Assembly: GCA_013824715.1 (NCBI GenBank)
Contig: PNOH01000033.1
Coordinates: 1-48,840 of the forward strand
Direction: 5' to 3'
Length of the DNA stretch: 48,840 nucleotides
Origin: Odoribacter sp.
Lineage (GTDB): Bacteria; Bacteroidota; Bacteroidia; Bacteroidales; Prolixibacteraceae
The notes beneath the pieces are model-generated. The model ran no database searches. It was not told the origin of the DNA and saw only the letters and a list, made by a program, of their open reading frames with translations. The position numbers were made by a program, and so were the translations under genes. Every line of letters starts with the position of its first letter. The first letter of the stretch is position 1. Shown here piece by piece: positions 17,772 through 24,718 of the stretch.

Positions 17772-18902
17772 TTAAAAATCCAACCCTTTTGTTACAACTG
17801 AAAGAGGTTCAATTGAACCTACAATTGTAACAAGTGTGCCAGAGCTAACCAATCGGTACAATTCATCAATATCACGATCCCTCAATCCTACGCAGCCACT
17901 TGTCCAGTTAAATCCTTTCCCCCCGTTGCCATGTATTTCGATTAAACTACCAATACCAGCACTGCGCTGAAGAAGTCCCTTTTTCTTTTTAATTGCAAAT
18001 TGACGACGATCATCTTCGTTAGGATAATCGAGTAGTAAAGCTTTGTGGTATATGGTATTTCCTCTTTCCTTCTTTTTTGTTATCCGATAATTTCCTTCGG
18101 GAGTTGCCTTATCGCCATTACGTTCCTTATGGGCCATCCAATTGGGTCCAAACTCGGCTTCAAAACTCCGAATAGCCTTCCCAGCCTGATAAACATACAA
18201 TACATGTGCGACTTTATCAACCAGAATAACCTTATTTCCACCTCGAGAAGCCGCAATCGCATCATTGGCCAGATTCTTCCATTTGGAGTAATCGTTAAAA
18301 TAGCCGCGTAGCATTTGACTGGCAGCAGTATTGGCATGGTTGATATAAATATCAGCTTTTTTAAATAAAACTTCAGCTTCTTTAAGTTTACCAGTTTGGT
18401 GAGCAATTTTTGATTCGCTTAAAAACATTTTGGATTTATTATGCGCATCAAAAATTGATTTTGACAAGGGTAAATCCTTAAACAGCTTATTATACAATTC
18501 TATTTTCTTCCCCAGGCTAACAAATGCAGCTTCGACATTTTTACTTAAATTATCAGCTTTTTTTATTGATTCTTCTTTTGAATCGTCTGCTTTTTTCTTT
18601 GACTTTTTTGCGAAGTTAATAACTCTGGTATAGTCCCGAAAAAGAATAAACCGGTTATTTTCCCGCGACCAGTTTACCATTGCAGAATCATACATCTGCA
18701 ATGATTCCTTATAAAGTTTTTCTGAATAAAGATTTGCCTCTGCTTCTTTAGCCAGGGATATAGCTTCGCGGGCAAGTCTTAAATCTTCAGTTGGTAAATC
18801 TTTTTGCGAAACAATAATGATACTTGCAATTGTGGCAATAAATACAACTGACAGTAGAATGACAATAATCCATTTAATTTTTTTCTTCTTTCCAAAAACC
18901 AT
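17772..18902 (-). CDS. YkuD-domain protein of the YafK-like type with DUF4398-like helical region
   Basis: 376 residues from the ATG; a GTG one codon upstream is less likely. A transmembrane helix (about 10-32) is followed by a long helical Lys/Ala/Glu region (40-210) whose beginning, AREAISLAKEAEANLYSEKL, resembles the DUF4398 pattern also seen in the neighbouring lipoprotein. The C-terminal YkuD domain has IEIHG and W-T-S-G-C-V-G-L with a candidate nucleophile Cys337. This lacks the SHGCIR form and is closer to the TxGCIAL form of E. coli YafK/DpaA, an enzyme that detaches Braun lipoprotein from peptidoglycan. Whether this protein builds or cuts bonds is open. Confidence 0.82.
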   Translation of the reverse strand: MVFGKKKKIKWIIVILLSVVFIATIASIIIVSQKDLPTEDLRLAREAISLAKEAEANLYSEKLYKESLQMYDSAMVNWSRENNRFILFRDYTRVINFAKKSKKKADDSKEESIKKADNLSKNVEAAFVSLGKKIELYNKLFKDLPLSKSIFDAHNKSKMFLSESKIAHQTGKLKEAEVLFKKADIYINHANTAASQMLRGYFNDYSKWKNLANDAIAASRGGNKVILVDKVAHVLYVYQAGKAIRSFEAEFGPNWMAHKERNGDKATPEGNYRITKKKERGNTIYHKALLLDYPNEDDRRQFAIKKKKGLLQRSAGIGSLIEIHGNGGKGFNWTSGCVGLRDRDIDELYRLVSSGTLVTIVGSIEPLSVVTKGLDF

Positions 18903-18918
18903 CACTTTCGTATTAAAA

Positions 18919-18948
18919 AAATACCCGGGAGGAAAGCCCCGGGTATTT
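18919..18948 (-). terminator. terminator/attenuator between lipoprotein and YkuD gene
   Basis: AAATACCCGGG (18919-18929) pairs with CCCGGGTATTT (18938-18948) around an 8-base loop, and the minus-strand transcript continues with a run of U. It fills most of the gap between the lipoprotein stop (18973) and the next start (18902), leaving 16 bases for initiation, so the downstream genes probably depend on readthrough or on a promoter inside the lipoprotein gene. Confidence 0.88.
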
Positions 18949-18972
18949 CAAATTACTAACTCCTGGGAGTTA

Positions 18973-19569
18973 TTATTTTTTTCCACCTTTTTTAGCAATA
19001 GCTTCTTCTAATTCAGCTTTGATAGCAGTAGCTTTTTCTTTAGCAGCTTTGATTTTGTCGTTTGAACCAATCAAATCACCATTAGCTAAAAGAGCTTCAA
19101 CTTCAGTAACAGTTGTTTCAGCAACAGCTACATCACTTTTAATAGCTTCTAAAGCTTCTCTGCCTTCTTTTCCTTTTGGAGCTTTTGCAATTAATGCTTT
19201 GTTTTCTTCAACCAAAGCTTTAACTTCAACGATCATAGCTTCAACTTCAGCTTTCAGTTCAACTTTACGAGCTTCTGATTTAGCTTTAGTATCAACAGCA
19301 TTTTGGCTAACCCATGCTAAAGTTGCTTTAGCTTTAGTGTAATTTGGGAACCATTTTGCTTTAGCTACTTCGATTTTTTCGTTAGCTGCTTTCATTGAAT
19401 CAACCAAAGCATTGTAAGCTTCAGGAACATACAGGTCTGCACCTGCATCTTTAACTTCCTGAATAGCAGCAGTAGCTGCATCAACTTCAGCTTGAGGAAC
19501 TTTAGCACATGAGCTAAATAAAACGGCAACACCCATGGCTGCAATAGCAATAATTAATTTACTTTTCAT
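18973..19569 (-). CDS. abundant-type coiled-coil lipoprotein (DUF4398-like) ending in Lys
   Basis: 198 residues from the ATG; an in-frame TTG two codons upstream was not chosen. The signal peptide ends in a lipobox LFSSC with Cys21 as the lipidated residue. The mature ~178 residues are almost wholly helical and rich in Ala, Lys, Glu and Val, with a DUF4398-like start (VDAATAAIQEVKDAGADLYV) and the C terminus AIAKKGGKK. Codon use is strongly skewed (GCT, AAA, GAA), as in highly expressed genes, and a strong terminator follows directly. The lysine end, lipid anchor and two downstream YkuD enzymes recall Braun lipoprotein, which L,D-transpeptidases join to peptidoglycan. That parallel is an inference; the protein is about three times longer than Lpp. 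Confidence 0.82.
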   Translation of the reverse strand: MKSKLIIAIAAMGVAVLFSSCAKVPQAEVDAATAAIQEVKDAGADLYVPEAYNALVDSMKAANEKIEVAKAKWFPNYTKAKATLAWVSQNAVDTKAKSEARKVELKAEVEAMIVEVKALVEENKALIAKAPKGKEGREALEAIKSDVAVAETTVTEVEALLANGDLIGSNDKIKAAKEKATAIKAELEEAIAKKGGKK

Positions 19570-19640
19570 ACTCAATTTTTAATTTTGGTTTTCTCTAAAA
19601 TTATTAACTTATAATATAACTAAAACTTCTATTTTTACTG

Positions 19641-19670
19641 CAAATTTAAAAAAACTTTCAGTCAAATTTA
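19641..19670 (-). promoter_or_regulatory. two candidate -7 elements upstream of the lipoprotein gene
   Basis: TAAATTTG occurs twice on the minus strand (19648-19641 and 19670-19663), 22 bases apart, both fitting TAnnTTTG. The leader that would result is about 65-85 bases and AT-rich. No convincing -33 partner was found for either. Confidence 0.4.
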
Positions 19671-19759
19671 CCATTGTGACGAAGGTTTCACGAGAAGTAA
19701 CACAACTTTATTTTATTTTTTGATTTTTTTTTGACATTTTTTATTTTCAATACTTATAA

Positions 19760-20335
19760 ATGGCAATAAAAACTAAATACCAGCACAAATCTGATGAAGA
19801 AATAGTCCATTTGCTCATAGACTCGGGCAATCAGGAACTATTTGAAGTGCTGTACGCACGTTATTTTAAAAAGGTAAAAGACAAATGTTTTAGTTTTTTG
19901 AAGGAAAGTAAATTATCTGAAGAATTTGCTAACGATATTCTGACCAAAGCTTACGAAAAAATCCCGGGATTTAAAGGAAATTCTTCATTTTCTTCCTGGC
20001 TTTATTCTATAACCTATAACTATTGCATCGATTATTTAAGATTTAAAAAGAAACTTCACTATCCGAATTGGAACAATAACAATGAAATCCCGGAGATTAT
20101 AGATGAATCAGAAGCTGACTTTGAAGTAGCAAGTTATGAAAACCTGGTTACCATTCTGGAATTAATCCACCCGGAAGAAAAAGTACTTTTACTAATGAAA
20201 TACCAGGATAACCTTTCGATCAGACACATAGCAAAGACTCTCCGAATTAGCGAAGATGCCGTTAAAATGAGATTAAAAAGAGCAAGAACCCGTGTTATCT
20301 ACATGTACAAACTAAAATTCAACTCCAGTAATTAA
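19760..20335 (+). CDS. ECF-type RNA polymerase sigma factor
   Basis: 191 residues with the two conserved parts of sigma-70 family ECF factors: region 2 (ELFEVLYARYFKKVKDKCFSFLK...FSSWLYSITYNYCIDYLR) and region 4 (LIHPEEKVLLLMKYQDNLSIRHIAKTLRISEDAVKMRLKRAR), the latter a helix-turn-helix that reads the -35 box. The linker between them is short. No FecR-like anti-sigma gene follows, unlike most transport-linked ECF factors in Bacteroidota. It diverges from the lipoprotein gene across a 190-bp AT-rich gap, so it may regulate that cluster. Confidence 0.93.
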   Translation: MAIKTKYQHKSDEEIVHLLIDSGNQELFEVLYARYFKKVKDKCFSFLKESKLSEEFANDILTKAYEKIPGFKGNSSFSSWLYSITYNYCIDYLRFKKKLHYPNWNNNNEIPEIIDESEADFEVASYENLVTILELIHPEEKVLLLMKYQDNLSIRHIAKTLRISEDAVKMRLKRARTRVIYMYKLKFNSSN

Positions 20336-20451
20336 TTCCTTCACATCAGCGTTACTATTTACACAGTTTCCCGTCTATAGTTAAGATGATTGGATTATTC
20401 TGATCATTCGAAAAAATATACCAACCGATATTGATATAATCTTGAGAACTC

Positions 20452-20850
20452 ATGAAGAATATTTTCAGCAAAATATTTAAATTCTCTAATGTTTCGTTAC
20501 CTCCTGAGGTAAAAGACTCTTTTGCAGAAAAATTTGGAGGTTCAATAAATGTTGAGTGGCTCCAAACAGATGATTTTTTTGAAGCTATTTTTTATCATGA
20601 AGAAATTGAGCACATTGCCCATTTTGATTCAAGCGGGAAATTGCATAATCTCAAAAAAAATCTTTCATTAAATGCAACACCGCCTCACATCAAAGAAAAA
20701 GCCAGTCAACACGGTGAATTGATGAATGCTATTGAAATTAGCGAAGATGAAATTGTTGGATATGAACTAATTATTCGCGACGAAGCTCTGATACGTTTTT
20801 CATTACTGCTAAATGAAAAGGGCGGATTAATTCACAAGAGCAAACTTTAA
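20452..20850 (+). CDS. PepSY-like domain protein, probably cytoplasmic
   Basis: 132 residues without a clear signal peptide. The sequence follows the pattern of Bacteroidota PepSY-like (beta-lactamase-inhibitor-like) domains: LPPEVKDSFAEKFGGSINVEW, then a strand pair with IEHIAHFDSSGKL, repeated in a weaker second copy (LNATPPHIKEKASQHGE... LIIRDEALIRFSLLLNEKGGLI). Most relatives are secreted, so the lack of an export signal is unusual. Function unknown. It is 116 bases downstream of the sigma factor on the same strand and may be co-transcribed. Confidence 0.7.
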   Translation: MKNIFSKIFKFSNVSLPPEVKDSFAEKFGGSINVEWLQTDDFFEAIFYHEEIEHIAHFDSSGKLHNLKKNLSLNATPPHIKEKASQHGELMNAIEISEDEIVGYELIIRDEALIRFSLLLNEKGGLIHKSKL

Positions 20851-20895
20851 ATCGATTTTGAGATTTAAAATCTTTCCGAAAAATCGCTGAAACTA

Positions 20896-20937
20896 TTGCA
20901 CAACTAATAATTATAATACTATATTTGCAACCGCAAA
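20896..20937 (+). promoter_or_regulatory. promoter of tRNA-His
   Basis: TTG at 20896-20898 and TATATTTG at 20920-20927 are separated by 21 bases and match the Bacteroidota -33/-7 layout. The -7 is followed by CAACCGC, the same trailing block seen before tRNA-Arg, and the tRNA starts about 20 bases downstream. Confidence 0.75.
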
Positions 20938-20947
20938 ATTAAACATG

Positions 20948-21021
20948 GTGGTTGTAGCTCAGTTGGTTAGAGCACTGGATTGTGGTTCCAGGGGTCGTGG
21001 GTTCAAATCCCATCATCCACC
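20948..21021 (+). tRNA. tRNA-His (anticodon GUG)
   Basis: A 74-base cloverleaf with D stem GCTC/GAGC, anticodon stem CTGGA/TCCAG around loop TTGTGGT (anticodon GTG) and T stem GTGGG/CCCAT. The extra G at -1 (20947) can pair with C73 (21021), the histidine identity element. The acceptor stem has a U5-U68 mismatch (20952 with 21016). CCA is not encoded. Confidence 0.95.
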
Positions 21022-21030
21022 CATAAATAG

Positions 21031-21065
21031 AAACCCAATTAACAAGAATTCAGTTAATTGGGTTT
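21031..21065. terminator. bidirectional terminator after tRNA-His and ccsBA
   Basis: AAACCCAATTAAC (21031-21043) pairs perfectly with GTTAATTGGGTTT (21053-21065), followed by a T-rich stretch on the plus strand. It sits 10 bases after tRNA-His and about 50 bases beyond the converging ccsBA stop. Confidence 0.85.
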
Positions 21066-21118
21066 CTTCTTTTATTGACAGTATGCACACTACATCTGAA
21101 TTTGGCTCATCCAAAATA

Positions 21119-23920
21119 TTAGGAAGCCACATCATCAGGGTCGGAAATAATTCCATTCTTTTCTTCAGCATTCCAGGCGCCTATAATCAGGGCAAATATA
21201 ATTACTATAGAAATGTATAAGGCATTTGGAATAGGTGGAGGATCGCCTGCTCCGTATGAATGCATGCCAGACAGGTAATAATTCACCCCGAAAAAAGTCA
21301 TTAGAACTGAACCCAAACCAAGAAGCGCCAGACTATTTAATGCCAGCGCACTCTTTAATCCGGGAACTTTCCGTAGATGCAGAATGATTGAATAAACGAG
21401 AACAGTTACCAACGCCCAGGTTTCTTTCGGATCCCAACCCCAATATCTGCCCCACGATTCGTTGGCCCAAACCCCACCAATGAATGAGCCAATGATAAGC
21501 ATAAAAAGTCCAACTATCAGGGCCATTTCAACAATGTATGAAATTTCGAGGATGGTTAAGCTTATGTTTTGATTGTTCTTTTTGCTTCTCAAAATCATAA
21601 ATACCAGATTGAGCATACCGAGCAAAGCTCCCATAGCAAAAAACCCGTAACTGGCGGTTATAATGGCCACATGAACAACCAGCCAGTACGATTTCAATAC
21701 CGGAACCAAATTCGTTATTTCCGGATTCATCCAGCTCATACCTGCAACAAAGAGAATAATTGACGCTAAAAGTGAAGTTACTGCCAAAGTAATCGGGGAT
21801 CTTCTCATGAAAATGAATCCTGAAAGACTGGTTGCCCAACCTATATAAATCATCGTTTCGTAGCCATTACTCCAGGGCGCATGGCCCGAAATATACCATC
21901 GGGCAATTAAACCAAACGTATAAAAAAGAAACGCAATAAATATCAGTACAGTTCCGATGCTGATATATTTCGAAAATCCTTTACCTGACTTGAATATCAG
22001 CATAAAATGGAGCATGAGTAAAACAAATCCCAGTAAGGCATATATTTTGGCCAGTTTTCCGAAGATATTCCATTCGTTATAAAAAATTTCCAGTCTTATT
22101 TTGGTCGAAGAAGGAATAATATCGGCTCCATAGGTATGCTGAAATTTTTTGATGTACCCCAAATATTCGTCAGGTTTTGACCAATTCCCCGAAGCTTCAG
22201 ACTTAAAATAACTTTCATAATACATTTTCAGTATGCTTCCTGCAAAATCAACTTCTTCCTTTTTCATGGTTTGCGGAAGAGTTGAGGAGGTAACCCAGGT
22301 TTTGCGTTCGTCATTTGGTACCGGAAATATCTTTAAAAAATCGCCGTTAAAAATCTGGTAGCAAATGTTTACACGTTCATCAACATTCATGATTTCCTTG
22401 TCCAGCTTATTCCGGAAAGTTTGCTTTTTATTGTATGCTTGCTGTACCATTTCGTTCAGCCGGTAATTTCCGGCCTGATCAAACATCTGCCGGAATGAAA
22501 TAAATCCGCCAGAAGCGCCCAATAACTTTCCTAATTCAGGATTGCTTACTTTTACCAGAGGCACAATTTTCCATTTTTCGGGGTTGGCGCTCATTTCAAG
22601 AAAGAATTCGACTGCCGGCATTCCTTCCCAATTATTTTTTTTGGTGATTTTCCGCAATAAATCGGAAGCAAGAGTATTCACCGGTTCAATTCGGCCCTGA
22701 TGATCCTGAACTAATAATTCTCCAAATGCTACAATGTGCTTTGCTTTTGAATTTTCGGCACCAAAGGCTGAATTGCCCGACAAGCTTATTCCGGAAATTA
22801 AAAGTCCAATCAATGCAATTTTTACTTTCCGGCGATTTGCCTGTAGTTTTGAGCTTAAACGGACAAGGGTCTGGAATCGGCTGTTCCGGCTAAAAAGAGT
22901 GAGCGCCATTCCAAGTGTCATAAAAAAATACCCCAGATAGGAAATTAAAGTTCCCCAGTAATCCTGATTTACTGAAAGTATTGTTCCCTTTTCATCCTTA
23001 TCGAACGAAGATTGAAAGAAACGGTATCCCTGATATTTCAGAATATTATTCATAAAAATCCTAAACGGACGTTCAGCAGAGGATGCCGGGTCTTTTAAGG
23101 TGATTTCGCTTGCATACGATGAAGGGCTGTTTGAACCGGGATATCGTTCGAGTTGAAAATCGCGAAGATGAATTCTGAAAGGCAATTCACGGACAATTGA
23201 GCCATAAGAAAGGCTCAGATTTATTCCATTAATAGTAAGGGTTTTCGCTTCAGGAATCCCTCCGCCAAAAACATTGACTTTGCGAATTTCGTTTCCTGAA
23301 GTAATTTTTGCCGTAAAAGCATCTATTCCCACCTGACCTGCTTCGACAGGTATTTGTACCAATGAAGGCACTGGCATTCCACTTGGGTCAGTAATGATCG
23401 TTTCGGAGGCATTGGGAACAAATATTTCATTTTCAACAGTTACTTCTTTTCCATCAATCTGAAGCGTTTCTTTGTACTGATTATTCGTGTTCGGTGTAAA
23501 TCTCACTTTTGTCAGGCTTCTGACCTCATGGCTGTTTACATTTGCTTTCAGGTCAATATAGCTTGCTTCGGATACCACCTGATTGGTTGATTCTCCTTCG
23601 CGAATATGCATACTACCTTCAAAACCCAGATAGCGGGTAACACCGGCTCCAACAATGATCAGAATAAAAGAAAGGTGAAACATTAAAATAGCCCATTTCT
23701 TCTGGGCAACCAACTTGTACCTGATTACACTTCCGGTCAGATTTAAGGCGCCAACCAAAAGCAGCAGTTCAAACCACCATGCCTGATAAATTAGCGCCTG
23801 AGCAGTGTCAGTTCCGTAATCGTTTTCAATGAAGGTTGCATAAGCTATTGAAATGGCAAACATCATCAAAAGCAATACAGCAAAAAACATTGAGGATAAA
23901 AAAGAAATTATTTTTTTCAT
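21119..23920 (-). CDS. ccsBA: CcsBA fused cytochrome c biogenesis protein (system II)
   Basis: 933 residues. The first ~370 form a ResB/CcsB part with four membrane helices and a large periplasmic loop, and the last ~300 form the CcsA part, with multiple helices and the heme-handling WWD region (WANESWGRYWGWDPKETWAL, about residues 815-833). The fused system II synthetase carries heme across the inner membrane and attaches it to CxxCH motifs. The middle section with RIEPVNTLASDLLRKI is typical of Bacteroidota versions. It lies directly downstream of the multiheme cytochrome genes, separated from them by a terminator, and is the obvious assembly factor for their many hemes. Confidence 0.95.
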   Translation of the reverse strand: MKKIISFLSSMFFAVLLLMMFAISIAYATFIENDYGTDTAQALIYQAWWFELLLLVGALNLTGSVIRYKLVAQKKWAILMFHLSFILIIVGAGVTRYLGFEGSMHIREGESTNQVVSEASYIDLKANVNSHEVRSLTKVRFTPNTNNQYKETLQIDGKEVTVENEIFVPNASETIITDPSGMPVPSLVQIPVEAGQVGIDAFTAKITSGNEIRKVNVFGGGIPEAKTLTINGINLSLSYGSIVRELPFRIHLRDFQLERYPGSNSPSSYASEITLKDPASSAERPFRIFMNNILKYQGYRFFQSSFDKDEKGTILSVNQDYWGTLISYLGYFFMTLGMALTLFSRNSRFQTLVRLSSKLQANRRKVKIALIGLLISGISLSGNSAFGAENSKAKHIVAFGELLVQDHQGRIEPVNTLASDLLRKITKKNNWEGMPAVEFFLEMSANPEKWKIVPLVKVSNPELGKLLGASGGFISFRQMFDQAGNYRLNEMVQQAYNKKQTFRNKLDKEIMNVDERVNICYQIFNGDFLKIFPVPNDERKTWVTSSTLPQTMKKEEVDFAGSILKMYYESYFKSEASGNWSKPDEYLGYIKKFQHTYGADIIPSSTKIRLEIFYNEWNIFGKLAKIYALLGFVLLMLHFMLIFKSGKGFSKYISIGTVLIFIAFLFYTFGLIARWYISGHAPWSNGYETMIYIGWATSLSGFIFMRRSPITLAVTSLLASIILFVAGMSWMNPEITNLVPVLKSYWLVVHVAIITASYGFFAMGALLGMLNLVFMILRSKKNNQNISLTILEISYIVEMALIVGLFMLIIGSFIGGVWANESWGRYWGWDPKETWALVTVLVYSIILHLRKVPGLKSALALNSLALLGLGSVLMTFFGVNYYLSGMHSYGAGDPPPIPNALYISIVIIFALIIGAWNAEEKNGIISDPDDVAS

Positions 23921-24003
23921 GGCTGTTATTTTCTATAAAAACTACTACAAATATTTACTACAATGAACAAGTCAATCAATAGCATACAATTCAAAAAAAA
24001 ATT

Positions 24004-24040
24004 CCTTTGTTTTAAATTTAAAACAAAGGAGTTTTTTTTT
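24004..24040. terminator. intrinsic terminator of the cytochrome cluster
   Basis: A perfect 26-bp palindrome (24004-24029; arms CCTTTGTTTT / AAAACAAAGG, centre AAATTT) is flanked by A and T runs, so it can terminate in both directions. It closes the cytochrome run after the tetraheme gene and before ccsBA. Confidence 0.88.
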
Positions 24041-24060
24041 GATTCGGACTGAACCTGGGA

Positions 24061-24558
24061 TTAATTTGTTGTAGGATCGCCGTGGGCAATTTTTGCCGAA
24101 TATTCTTTGAAGTTGAACCCTTTGTAATTAGGACTTTCTTCATTGTGGCATTTTTTACACACTTTTTCCTCAGGCATGATCATACCTTTCGACATGGCCA
24201 ACTTCATATCTTTCATCGTTGTGGCAACTTTGTAAAGGCTACCTGGTCCATGGCACGATTCACAAGAAACTCCTTCGGCAACTGTAATTGTAGCTACTAA
24301 TGCCTGATCAACACTTGCTGCCGTTGAGTGGCATTTCAAACATTTTGGATTAGTCGCATCAGCGCCTTTTAATCTATCCATTGCTTTAGCATGTGTACTA
24401 TTAGCCCACTTGTTAAATTGTTCGCCTTTTTCAGCTTTGTTATGGCACATTTTACATTTGGCTGCCCCGATATACTTTGCATCCTGAGCATTTACAATTG
24501 AGAGGAAAAATATAACCATTCCTAATAAAATAAATAATCTTTTGAAATTCATAGTCAT
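24061..24558 (-). CDS. periplasmic tetraheme cytochrome c (cytochrome c554-like)
   Basis: 165 residues with a cleavable signal peptide (MTMNFKRLF...SIVNAQ; the second Met is also possible as start). Four heme-binding motifs follow: CKMCH, CLKCH, CESCH and CKKCH, in the arrangement of the cytochrome c554-type family (AAKCKMCHNKAEKGEQFNKWANSTHAKA). A small soluble multiheme protein of this kind is best explained as an electron shuttle in the periplasm, here between the inner-membrane cytochromes encoded upstream and an outer-membrane acceptor. It has no motifs for hydroxylamine or nitrite chemistry. Confidence 0.9.
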   Translation of the reverse strand: MTMNFKRLFILLGMVIFFLSIVNAQDAKYIGAAKCKMCHNKAEKGEQFNKWANSTHAKAMDRLKGADATNPKCLKCHSTAASVDQALVATITVAEGVSCESCHGPGSLYKVATTMKDMKLAMSKGMIMPEEKVCKKCHNEESPNYKGFNFKEYSAKIAHGDPTTN

Positions 24559-24718
24559 TGTAGTTTTAAAGATTTATAATATTTTGCTTTTATGAACCTA
24601 TGTTTATTTGTCAGTCAATTTATATTTTACAATCACGTTATAAGGGCAAAAATGCAATAATATTTTGAAAGAGACAAGAATAATGCCATTCAATTCTGTT
24701 CCAAATCATCAATGTTTG

